Shown in pieces: positions 33,036-40,892 of a DNA stretch of 64,000 bases (positions are counted from its first letter, which is position 1; each line of letters starts with the position of its first letter). Both the position numbers and the translations under genes were made by a program. Under the pieces are notes generated by a model that saw nothing but the letters and a program-made list of their open reading frames with translations, searched no databases and was not told the DNA's origin. Source of the stretch: Nonomuraea gerenzanensis. Its GTDB lineage: Bacteria; Actinomycetota; Actinomycetes; Streptosporangiales; Streptosporangiaceae. The stretch covers positions 5,704,001-5,768,000 of the forward strand of contig NZ_CP084058.1 of assembly GCF_020215645.1 (NCBI RefSeq). The letters run 5' to 3'.

Positions 33036-36000
33036 CGAGTTCCCCGCTGACCCCTGCCCAGCAGGCGACCTGGCTCGGTCGCCTTCCGGCGTTCGAGCTG
33101 GGCGGATCCGCCGCCCGCCACTATCTGGAGGCTGAGGCGGAAGACCTGGACCTGGTCAGGTACGGCGAGGCCTGGCGGCAGGCGATCCAGCGGCATCCGG
33201 CACTGCGCACCGTCGTCACCGGAGACGGGCAGCAGCAGATCCTGACCGACGTACCCGCCTATGAACCGCAGGTGGAAGACCTGCGGACCGAGAGCGCTGG
33301 GCGGCTTGAAGCCATCCGGGCCGACATGACGACACAGGCCTTCGATCCCACCCGGTGGCCGCTGTTCGAGGTGCGGGTATCCCGGCTGGACGAGCGGCGC
33401 AGCAGGGTGCATGTGGCCGTGGACCTCCTCATCGCCGACGCGGACGGCTTCGCGCTGCTCGGCCAGGAGATCTTCGCCGGCTACCAAGGCCACCTCAGCG
33501 AAGTCGAGACCGCAGCCGCCGCCGTCTCCGCCGTGCGAGCTGGAACCGCGCCGGACGGGCTCACTGCGGCCCTGCCGCCACAGCTCCCCCTGTCGATCGA
33601 GCCGCGTCTGCTGGAGCAGCCCCTCTGCGTGCGGCGAGAGCGTCGCCTGCCGGCACCTCGCTGGCAAGCACTCCAAGCACACGCTGCGGACCTCACGCCT
33701 TCGGCGGTACTGGTCTGCGCGCTCAATCAAGCACTGGCCGCCTGGTCCAAGGAACCCCGCTTCGCTTTGGCCTACGCCTACCGCGACCGGCATCCGAGAG
33801 CAGTCGGCCACTTCACGGAGCTGACCCTCCTCGACGTCGACGCCGACCCGCGCGTCTCCTTCCAGCAGCAGGCACAGGCCGTGCAGACGCAGCTGGCCCA
33901 GGACCGGCCGGACGGGATACGCGTGCTGCGCGAGCTCGCGCGAACAACCGGCCAGCCCACCGCAGCCCTCACACCCGTGATCTTCTGCGACCGGCTGCAC
34001 TCGGCCTCCCGCGAAGGCTGGGCGCTGGGTCAGGGACGGGTCGTGTTCACCTCGCAGCAGCGCCCGCAGGTGCAGCTCGCGCACGAAGTGCGCGAAGAGG
34101 GCGGTGAACTCGTCCTCACCTGGGACACCGTCGATGCGCTGTTCCATGGCCGTGTGCTGGACGACCTCATCGACGGGCACCTGACGTTCCTCGAACAGCT
34201 CGCCACCGACCCCACCGCGTGGCAGGCGACCTCCCGCGACTGGCTGCCGCCCCATCAGCATCGCGTGCGGGACCAGGTCAACGCCACCGAAGCCGACATC
34301 CCTCCGCTGCTGCTGCACGAACCGTTCTGGGCCCAGGCTGCCCGCACCCCCGACGAGCCCGCTGTCATCTCCGACAACAGGACGCTGACCTACCGCGAAC
34401 TGCGCGCCGGCGCGACCACCCTCGGCGCCCTGCTGCGCGAACGCGGCGCTCGCCCGAACACGACGGTCGCCGTCGTGATGGACAAGGGCTGGGAACAGCC
34501 GCTGGCCGTCTTCGGCATCCTGGAGTCCGGCGCCGCGTACGTCCCGATCGAGCCCGATCTGCCCGCCGAGCGCTTCCACTACCTCCTTAAGCACGCCGAG
34601 GTGAAGCTCGCGCTCACCCAGCCGGGCCTGGAGACGAAGCTGCCCTGGCCACAGGACGTCGCCCCGATGGTGATCGACGAGAGCCTGCTCGACGGCGAAG
34701 GCGCCCCCGAGCCCAGCCGCATCCAGGGCCATCGCGACCTGGCCTACATCATCTACACCTCCGGATCGACAGGTCTGCCCAAGGGCGTCATGATCGACCA
34801 TCGGGGCGCGCTCAACACCGTCCTGGACATCAACCGGCGCTTCGACGTCACCGCCGCCGACCGCATGCTCACGCTCACCCCGCTCACCTTCGACCTGTCG
34901 GTCTACGACCTGTTCGGGCCGTTCGCCCACGGTGGCGCACTCGTGATGCCCGAGGCTGGCACCGGCCGGGCCCCCTGGCACTGGGCCGACCTGATCGAAC
35001 GCCACCAGGTGACCATGTGGAACACCGTTCCCGCCCTCATGGAGATGCTCGCCGGCTACACCCAGGGCCGGCGCCAGCGGCTGACCTCCACGCTTCGGCT
35101 GGTGCTGATGAGCGGCGACTGGATCCCGGTCACCCTGCCCGGCCGCATCCGCTCCCTGGCCGACCGGCACATCGACGTCATCAGCCTGGGCGGCGCCACC
35201 GAAGCCTCCATCTGGTCGATCTGGCACCGCATCGACACCGTAGACCCGAACCTGCCGAGCATCCCCTACGGCAAACCGCTCACCAACCAGCACCTCGAGA
35301 TCCTGGACGAGGCGCTGCGCCGCAGGCCCGACTGGGTGCCCGGCGAGCAGTACGTCGGCGGCCACGGCATCGCCATGGGCTACTGGCGTGACCCGGACAA
35401 GACCGCCCGCGCCTTCATCACCCACCCGACGACCGGCAGGCGCCTCTACCGCACCGGCGACCTGGGACGATACTTCCCCGACGGCAGCATCGAGTTCCTC
35501 GGCCGGGAAGACTTCCAAGTCAAGATCAACGGCTATCGCATCGAGCTCGGCGAGATAGAGGCAACGCTGCTCGACCACGACGCCGTGAATAGCGCTGTCG
35601 TCACGGCGATCGGCGCACAGCGCGGCGAGAAGCGGCTCGTCGCCTACGCGACCCCGGCGGGCACCACCGATCCCGACGAGCTCGCCACGACCCTGCGCGG
35701 CCACCTGGCCGAAAAGCTCCCGTCCCACATGCTGCCGGGACACATCGTCATCCTTGACGCGCTGCCCCTGACTCGCAACGGCAAGGTGGACCGCAAGGCC
35801 CTGCCCGCGCCGATCACCACACCATCTGCCGCGACCGAATCTGCCGAGCCCGCCGACGACCTGGAGTCCGCGCTCTTAGCCGGTTGGCGGAAGGTGGCAG
35901 GCGACCACTTCGCGCCAACCGACGACTACTCCGTCCTGGATCTCCTGGACATCGTCCGGGCCCATCACGCCATCACCCGGAACGGCGCGCCGGAGCTGAG

Positions 36001-36067
36001 CCTGAATGAGGTGTTCCGCCACACCACCGTCCGCGCCCTCGCCCGTCACCTGTCCGCATCCCGGTAA
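33032..36067 (+). CDS. NRPS protein: heterocyclisation (Cy)-adenylation (A)-degenerate carrier
   Basis: This protein has 1011 residues. Residues 1-410 form a condensation-superfamily Cy domain: LTPAQQATWLGRLPAFELGG at the start, and the DxxxxD motif in VAVDLLIADADGFALL (about 129) instead of HHxxxDG. Residues 425-930 are an adenylation domain: YIIYTSGSTGLPKGVMIDHR, LGGATEASIW, YRTGDLGRYFPDG, KINGYRIELGEIE and NGKVDRK. Pocket residues read by eye are D-L-Y-N-M-S-L-I-W-K, the code known for cysteine. The last 70 residues look like a thiolation domain (LAGWRKVAG, DYSVLDLLDIVRAHHA) with the GGDS motif gone. It probably loads cysteine onto the separate carrier at 32805-33035. Confidence 0.88.
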   Translation: MTSSPLTPAQQATWLGRLPAFELGGSAARHYLEAEAEDLDLVRYGEAWRQAIQRHPALRTVVTGDGQQQILTDVPAYEPQVEDLRTESAGRLEAIRADMTTQAFDPTRWPLFEVRVSRLDERRSRVHVAVDLLIADADGFALLGQEIFAGYQGHLSEVETAAAAVSAVRAGTAPDGLTAALPPQLPLSIEPRLLEQPLCVRRERRLPAPRWQALQAHAADLTPSAVLVCALNQALAAWSKEPRFALAYAYRDRHPRAVGHFTELTLLDVDADPRVSFQQQAQAVQTQLAQDRPDGIRVLRELARTTGQPTAALTPVIFCDRLHSASREGWALGQGRVVFTSQQRPQVQLAHEVREEGGELVLTWDTVDALFHGRVLDDLIDGHLTFLEQLATDPTAWQATSRDWLPPHQHRVRDQVNATEADIPPLLLHEPFWAQAARTPDEPAVISDNRTLTYRELRAGATTLGALLRERGARPNTTVAVVMDKGWEQPLAVFGILESGAAYVPIEPDLPAERFHYLLKHAEVKLALTQPGLETKLPWPQDVAPMVIDESLLDGEGAPEPSRIQGHRDLAYIIYTSGSTGLPKGVMIDHRGALNTVLDINRRFDVTAADRMLTLTPLTFDLSVYDLFGPFAHGGALVMPEAGTGRAPWHWADLIERHQVTMWNTVPALMEMLAGYTQGRRQRLTSTLRLVLMSGDWIPVTLPGRIRSLADRHIDVISLGGATEASIWSIWHRIDTVDPNLPSIPYGKPLTNQHLEILDEALRRRPDWVPGEQYVGGHGIAMGYWRDPDKTARAFITHPTTGRRLYRTGDLGRYFPDGSIEFLGREDFQVKINGYRIELGEIEATLLDHDAVNSAVVTAIGAQRGEKRLVAYATPAGTTDPDELATTLRGHLAEKLPSHMLPGHIVILDALPLTRNGKVDRKALPAPITTPSAATESAEPADDLESALLAGWRKVAGDHFAPTDDYSVLDLLDIVRAHHAITRNGAPELSLNEVFRHTTVRALARHLSASR

Positions 36068-36070
36068 CCC

Positions 36071-36700
36071 ATGGCTGTGGTGCTGGTGCGCCAGGCGCGA
36101 GAGGTCCTCGCTCGCGTCCACGACACCGATGACCGGCTGACGGCTCAGGAACGGCAGCGAGCAGCGGCCTTCCGCCGCGACGAAGACCGGCAGATCTTCG
36201 TCGCGGGCAGGCACCTCCTGCGCCGATGCGCGGCGCGACTCGTCGACGTGCCGATGGAGGAACTGGCCGTCGTCCAGCGCTGCCCGCTCTGCCACGGACC
36301 CCACGGCAGACCGTTCCTCCAGGGCTACCCGGAGGTGCATCTGAGCCTGTCGCACGCGGGCGAGACAGTGGCTGCTGCGGCGGGCCCGCAACCGGTCGGC
36401 ATCGATCTCGAACGCCTGGACCAGCCCTCGGCAGGCCCGCAGGTCGTGGCCCGCGTGCTCACCCGCGGCGAACGCGAGGCCGTCCAACGCGACCCGGACC
36501 CGCATCGCGCGTTCCTGCGGCAGTGGGTGCGCAAGGAAGCCCTGATCAAGGCCGGAGTGGCGGGACTGCACACCATGAGCAGCATTGATCTGTCATCGCT
36601 CTCGCTGTCAGAAGGCCGCTGGGCCTTCCACGTCTGGCGGATCCTCGACTGGTCCGGCGGTGACGTCCTAGGTTCGCTGGCCACTACTCTCGACGATTAA
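36071..36700 (+). CDS. Sfp-type 4'-phosphopantetheinyl transferase
   Basis: This protein has 209 residues. It shows RQIFVAGRHLLRRCAAR, CPLCHGPHGRPFL, LSLSHAGETVAAAAGPQPVG with IDLERL (magnesium-binding Asp), and FLRQWVRKEALIKAGVAGL, the W-x-x-K-E-A motif of the Sfp group. It attaches phosphopantetheine from CoA to carrier proteins. It starts 3 bases after the NRPS stop, so it very likely activates the carrier encoded at 32805-33035. Confidence 0.9.
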   Translation: MAVVLVRQAREVLARVHDTDDRLTAQERQRAAAFRRDEDRQIFVAGRHLLRRCAARLVDVPMEELAVVQRCPLCHGPHGRPFLQGYPEVHLSLSHAGETVAAAAGPQPVGIDLERLDQPSAGPQVVARVLTRGEREAVQRDPDPHRAFLRQWVRKEALIKAGVAGLHTMSSIDLSSLSLSEGRWAFHVWRILDWSGGDVLGSLATTLDD

Positions 36701-36709
36701 GGTGCAACC

Positions 36710-37150
36710 ATGGTTACAGTAGGCGGTATGGAGGCGAAGCCCAGGGTGGTGCTGTTCGTCTGCCCGCACGGCGCGGGCAAGAGCCGCATCGCCGCCGCCT
36801 GGTTCGCCGGTGCCGCGCCTGAGGGCTGGACGGCGACGACGGCAGGGTTGGCTCCGCAGCAGCAGGTGAGCGTGCACGCACCCCGGCTGCTGGCGGGCAC
36901 CGCGGTGGAAGACCTCCTGGACCTGGAACTGCCCCGGCCGTTGTCGGCGATCCCGGATGCCGAATTGGTGGTGGCGATCGACTGCCGGCCGGGTGCGGTT
37001 CCTGGCGCAACGGAGTGGCGCCTGCAACACGAAGCCTTCGACGAGCACATGAACGCCGAGCTCAAGGAGCGCGCTCAGCGGCTCGCCCGGGAGCTGAGCA
37101 CAGGGACCAGCACCGCGGGCACGTCATCCAGAGGACCCCGGGCCCGATGA
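36710..37150 (+). CDS. Low-molecular-weight phosphatase-like protein with altered P-loop
   Basis: This protein has 146 residues. VVLFVCPHGAGKSRIAAAWF resembles the LMW protein-tyrosine phosphatase/arsenate-reductase loop Cys-x5-Arg-Ser, but Arg is Lys (CPHGAGKS). The remaining sequence, TATTAGLAPQQQVSVHAPRL and IPDAELVVAIDC, follows the same fold. With the arginine changed, phosphatase activity is doubtful; it may bind a phosphorylated or thiol ligand. It starts 9 bases after the PPTase stop with AAGG upstream and could be the sixth operon gene. Confidence 0.65.
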   Translation: MVTVGGMEAKPRVVLFVCPHGAGKSRIAAAWFAGAAPEGWTATTAGLAPQQQVSVHAPRLLAGTAVEDLLDLELPRPLSAIPDAELVVAIDCRPGAVPGATEWRLQHEAFDEHMNAELKERAQRLARELSTGTSTAGTSSRGPRAR

Positions 37151-37482
37151 TCGCGACGTTCGCCTGGCTTTCCAGCGTCATGATGCACTCCCTCCAGTTC
37201 GAGGTCCGCACGGACAGGGGAACGGCAAGGATGGCGAGCCGGCCGTGTGCGCCGCGTGCGTGGGCGATCGATTCGGGCGCGGCCGCTGTCAAGATGCTCG
37301 ACGAGGAACACGGCCCCGACGCGGGGGAGAGTGGTTACGGCCTGGTGGCGTGCGCGAAGGGGCTCGCCGATCGCCGCTTTCGATCCCGCACCGCAGATGA
37401 ACAGGGCAGCGGGGGCATGAGCCAAGCCGGGGTCATGCCTTGTGCTCATGAAACGCCGGGAGGAGGTCGAGGGTGCGCACCG

Positions 37483-37695
37483 ATGGCTGAGGCATTCCCG
37501 GCGGGCACGGCCTTCTCCCTCGACGTCATCGGCAGGTACGTCGGCGATGATCTGGACGAGGCACTGGTGGGCAGGAACGACACGGCCGCTAAGGGGAGAC
37601 CGGAAGTCATGGACAGGCCCGGCTCCATACGGGAAACCGGGCACCGTCCACAATCAAGCGAATTCCGTCAGAGCTCTGACCTGCTGAACTGCTGA
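37483..37695 (+). pseudogene. Possible N-terminal remnant of a GMC-type oxidoreductase
   Basis: The 500 bases between the phosphatase-like gene and GH43 have no intact gene. An ATG at 37483 opens 70 codons reading PAGTAFSLDVIGRYVGDDLD and EALVGRNDTAA. The IGRYV-x-DEAL pattern resembles the leader of some actinobacterial GMC oxidoreductases, but the FAD motif that should follow is missing. The frame overlaps the end of the GH43 gene on the other strand. The rest of 37151-37482 shows nothing supportable. Confidence 0.25.
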
Positions 37696-39083
37696 TTAGT
37701 GCCGCCATTGCACGGATACTGCTTGAACTGCACATCATTCCCCGTAGCCGAGCCAGGCAGATCCACGCACTTCCCCGAATGCCTGGCCACCAACCGCACA
37801 AACCCACCCCCAGCATCCTGCACCGTCCACTGCTGGTTGCCGCCCGTGCCACACCCGTACTGCTGCAGAGCGGCGCCATCAGCGGTGCTGACACCGTTCA
37901 CATCGAGGCACCGGCCCGAGTGGCGCGCGATGATCTGCACATGACCCCCGCTGATCGACTGGATACGCCACTGCTGATTGGTGCCGCCGTTGCAGTCGTA
38001 CTGGATGACGGGCGCCAAGTCGGCGGTGGAGCCGTTGCGGACGTCCACGCACTTGCCCGAGTGCCGCACCGTCAGCCGGGTGTAACCGGAGCCGGACGTG
38101 CTGAGGGTTCCAGCCGCGGCGTCGATGGTGAGCTGGCGGGCGTAGGTGAGGGCCATGGTGGTGCTGGTGGGGAACTGGACGGGCAGCCAGACGTAGCGGG
38201 AGTCGTTGACCGGGCCACCCCAGGCGCCGGCCCATCGGTCGCCCATATAGAGGTACGAGGTGCCGGAGATGCCCTGTACCGGGAGGACGAACGCCGGCTG
38301 GGAGCCGTACGTGAGGGCGTCCCCGGCGTTCTGCCAGGCGCTCCAGGTGCCGGTGAGGCTGGTGGCGGTGGGGTACTTGGCCTGGTTGGGCTGCCAGCCG
38401 GTCGCGCCGGAGGTGAGCAGGAAGTAGACGCCGTTGCGCTTGAACAGGGCGGGCGCCTCGCGGTGGTCGCCGTCCCACCTGCGCACGAGGGCGGCCACGT
38501 CGGTGAAGTCGGCGGTCAGCCGGTAGATGTGCAGGTCGTAGTTCTCGTCGGCGGCCGAGATCATGTAGCCGGTGCCGTCGGTGTCCACGTACGCGGTGAT
38601 GTCGCGGGACATGTGGCCGAGCGGGCGGAAGCTGCGCAGGTAGGTGTAGGCGCCGTCCACGGTGTTCGACACGGCCACGGCGGCGCGGGCCTCGCCGTAG
38701 TCGCGGCCGTTCTCCTTGTGCATCCACATGACGAACTGGCCGGTGGCCTGGTTGTAGATCACCTTGGGCCGTTCGATGTTGGCGACCTGCAGCTCGGCGG
38801 CGCTGGACTGGGTCAGCACGTGGTTGCGGAACTCCCAGGTGCGCAGGTCGGCGGAGCGGTAGGCGGAGACGTAGCGGAAGGTGCCGTCGGCGTTGCGGTT
38901 CTCGCCGAACCAGTAGTAGTACGAGCCGACCTTGACCACCCCGCCGCCGTGGGCGTGCAGCAGGTTGCCGGAGGTGTCGGTGAACGGGGCGCCGATCGGC
39001 ACCGTCACGGGCACCGCGTGGGCGGGCAGCCCCGGTGACAGGGCCAGGACGAGTGCGGCGAGCAGGGTGAGGACGCGGGACAT
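37668..39083 (-). CDS. Secreted GH43-family glycosidase with C-terminal CBM13 (ricin-type) domain
   Basis: This protein has 471 residues with a signal peptide (LTLLAALVLALSPGLPAHAV). The five-bladed catalytic domain shows HAHGGGVVKVGSYYYWFGEN, SSAAELQVANIERPKVIYNQ, SRDITAYVDTDGTGYMISAA and RWDGDHREAPALFKRNGVYF, as in GH43 subfamily 24 exo-beta-1,3-galactanases. From about 345, three QxW repeats (SGKCVDV, SGRCLDV, SGKCVDL with NQQW/NQQF) form a beta-trefoil CBM13. AGGAG precedes the ATG by 8 bases. It follows the two permease genes by 13 bases and so belongs to their operon. The exact glycan is uncertain. Confidence 0.85.
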   Translation of the reverse strand: MSRVLTLLAALVLALSPGLPAHAVPVTVPIGAPFTDTSGNLLHAHGGGVVKVGSYYYWFGENRNADGTFRYVSAYRSADLRTWEFRNHVLTQSSAAELQVANIERPKVIYNQATGQFVMWMHKENGRDYGEARAAVAVSNTVDGAYTYLRSFRPLGHMSRDITAYVDTDGTGYMISAADENYDLHIYRLTADFTDVAALVRRWDGDHREAPALFKRNGVYFLLTSGATGWQPNQAKYPTATSLTGTWSAWQNAGDALTYGSQPAFVLPVQGISGTSYLYMGDRWAGAWGGPVNDSRYVWLPVQFPTSTTMALTYARQLTIDAAAGTLSTSGSGYTRLTVRHSGKCVDVRNGSTADLAPVIQYDCNGGTNQQWRIQSISGGHVQIIARHSGRCLDVNGVSTADGAALQQYGCGTGGNQQWTVQDAGGGFVRLVARHSGKCVDLPGSATGNDVQFKQYPCNGGTNQQFSRSEL

Positions 39084-39096
39084 GAAGGTGCTCCTC

Positions 39097-39918
39097 TCAG
39101 CCTTTGATGCCGGTGAGCAGGACGCCCCTGACGATCCATCGCTGCGCGATGAGGAAGAGGGCGACCAGGGGCAGGATGGCCACGAGCGCGCCGGCGAACA
39201 GCGCGGGCAGGTTGACCGCCTGCTGGTTGAGGTTGGTCGACAGCGCCACCTGCACCGTCCAGTACTCCGGGTCCTGGCCGATGACGAGCGGCCACAGGAA
39301 CGCGTTCCAGTGCTCGATGAAGGACAGGATGCCGAGCGAGGCGAACAGGGCGCCCGAGTTCGGCAGCGCCAGCCGGCCGTACAGGCCGAGGTAGCCCAGG
39401 CCGTCCACCCGGCCCGCGTCCTCCAGCTCGCGCGGGAAGCGCAGGTAGAAGCCGCGGAACAACAGCACCGCGAACGCGCTGAACAGGCCGGGGACGATCA
39501 GCCCCCACATCGTGTTCACCCCGCCCAGCGAGCCGACCACCACGAACGTCGGGATGAACGTGGCCGCGCCCGGCACCATCATCGTGGCGATGATGAAGAA
39601 GAAGGCAGGCTTCGAGGCGGCCACCGGGATGCGGGCCAGCGCGTACCCGGCCATGGAGGCCAGCAGCGTGGACAGCGGCGCGGAGATGGCCGCGATCAGC
39701 GTCGAGTTCCACAAGGCGTGCGCCAGCGGCACCGCCTCGTTGCCGAACGCGTCCGCGAAGCCCTGGAAGGTGACCGTCTCCGGCCACCAGTGCCAGTCCA
39801 GCGAGCCCAGCTCCCGCCTGCTCATCAGCGCGTTGCGGATGAGCAGGTAGAACGGCAGCAGGAACGGCACCGCGAAGACGATCACCGCCAGGTACGAGCC
39901 GAGACGCCGTCTGTTCAT
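39097..39918 (-). CDS. ABC sugar transporter permease (MalG-like)
   Basis: This protein has 273 residues and six membrane helices. The EAA loop that contacts the ATPase is readable in RFPRELEDAGRVDGLGYLGL followed by YGRLALPNSG. MNRRRLGSYLAVIVFAVPFL is the first helix. Its ATG overlaps the stop of the partner permease (ATGA). It forms the second half of the CUT1 translocation pore. No ATPase gene is encoded in this locus, so a shared MsiK-type ATPase is probably used, as is common in actinomycetes. Confidence 0.9.
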   Translation of the reverse strand: MNRRRLGSYLAVIVFAVPFLLPFYLLIRNALMSRRELGSLDWHWWPETVTFQGFADAFGNEAVPLAHALWNSTLIAAISAPLSTLLASMAGYALARIPVAASKPAFFFIIATMMVPGAATFIPTFVVVGSLGGVNTMWGLIVPGLFSAFAVLLFRGFYLRFPRELEDAGRVDGLGYLGLYGRLALPNSGALFASLGILSFIEHWNAFLWPLVIGQDPEYWTVQVALSTNLNQQAVNLPALFAGALVAILPLVALFLIAQRWIVRGVLLTGIKG

Positions 39919-40892
39919 CAGCCCTCCTCCTCGCTCCTGCCGAACCCGGCGAAGCGGCCCTGCAGCAGCGTGAACACCACGATCAGCACGGTGACGACGA
40001 ACGCCCCCGCCGACCCGGCGCCGTAGTTCTGCTCGCCGAGCGCCGTCTGGAACAGGTAGATCAGCGGCGTACGGCCGTCCGCGCCGCCCAGCCCCGACAG
40101 GTTGGAGGCCAGGATGTTGTAGAACTCGTCGAACGCCTGGAACGCGTTGATGATCAGCAGCAGCACCACGGCCACCGACGTGTTGCGCAGCATCGGCCAG
40201 GTGATGTGCCTGAACAGCCGGGCCTCCGACTCCGCCCCGTCCACCCGGGCCGCCTCGTAGAGCTGGGCGGGGATCTGCTGGATGCCGGCCAGGAACAGGA
40301 TCATGTAGAAGCCCGTCTGCAGCCACAGCCGCACGGTGACCAGCACGATCCAGTACAGCGGCGGATCGACGGTGGCCACCCAGCCGATCGACTCCTCGTA
40401 GCCGAGGAGGTAGGCCAGGCTGTTGGCCACGCCCGACGGGGTGCCGCTGAACAGCGACATCTTCCACACCAGCGCGCCCACCACGTAGGAGACGGCCGCC
40501 GGGATGAAGAACGTGGTGCGGAAGAACGCCCGGCCGCCGCGCAGCCGGTTCACCAGCACCGCCAGGCCCAGCGCCAGCGCGAACGTCACCGGCACGATGA
40601 ACAGCGTGAACAGCAGGATCGTGACCAGCGACCGGGTGAAGGCCGGATCGCCCAGCAGGCGCCGGTAGTTCTCCAGCCCGTTCCAGTCGCCCAGCGCGAT
40701 CGTGCCCCGGGCGTCGTTGAAGCTGAGCAGGAAGCCCCAGCCGATGGCCACGTACTTGAACAGGAACAGCCCGGCCACCATCGGCAGCGTGAGCAGCAGG
40801 AACGCGCGCCAGGCCGGCCACCGCGCGGCCCGCCGTCCCGGGGCGCGGCGGGGGCGCCCGGTCGCGGGGCGGGGCGGAGCTGCCGTCGTCAC
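39918..40892 (-). CDS. ABC sugar transporter permease (MalF-like)
   Basis: This protein has 324 residues with a basic Pro/Arg-rich N-terminus and six helices. It shows LPMVAGLFLFKYVAIGWGFL, ALALGLAVLVNRLRGGRAFF, and the EAA-loop sequence IPAQLYEAARVDGAESEARL followed by FRHITWPML. The GTG at 40892 overlaps the solute-binding-protein stop (GTGA) and its own stop overlaps the next ATG, so all three transporter genes are coupled. It takes up the sugar or oligosaccharide delivered by the binding protein. Confidence 0.9.
   Translation of the reverse strand: MTTAAPPRPATGRPRRAPGRRAARWPAWRAFLLLTLPMVAGLFLFKYVAIGWGFLLSFNDARGTIALGDWNGLENYRRLLGDPAFTRSLVTILLFTLFIVPVTFALALGLAVLVNRLRGGRAFFRTTFFIPAAVSYVVGALVWKMSLFSGTPSGVANSLAYLLGYEESIGWVATVDPPLYWIVLVTVRLWLQTGFYMILFLAGIQQIPAQLYEAARVDGAESEARLFRHITWPMLRNTSVAVVLLLIINAFQAFDEFYNILASNLSGLGGADGRTPLIYLFQTALGEQNYGAGSAGAFVVTVLIVVFTLLQGRFAGFGRSEEEG

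Noticed and set aside
32783-35743. 986-codon minus-strand open frame opposite the NRPS gene
   Set aside because: It is antisense of the Cy-A protein, low in diversity of hydrophobic core residues, and has no recognisable domain.
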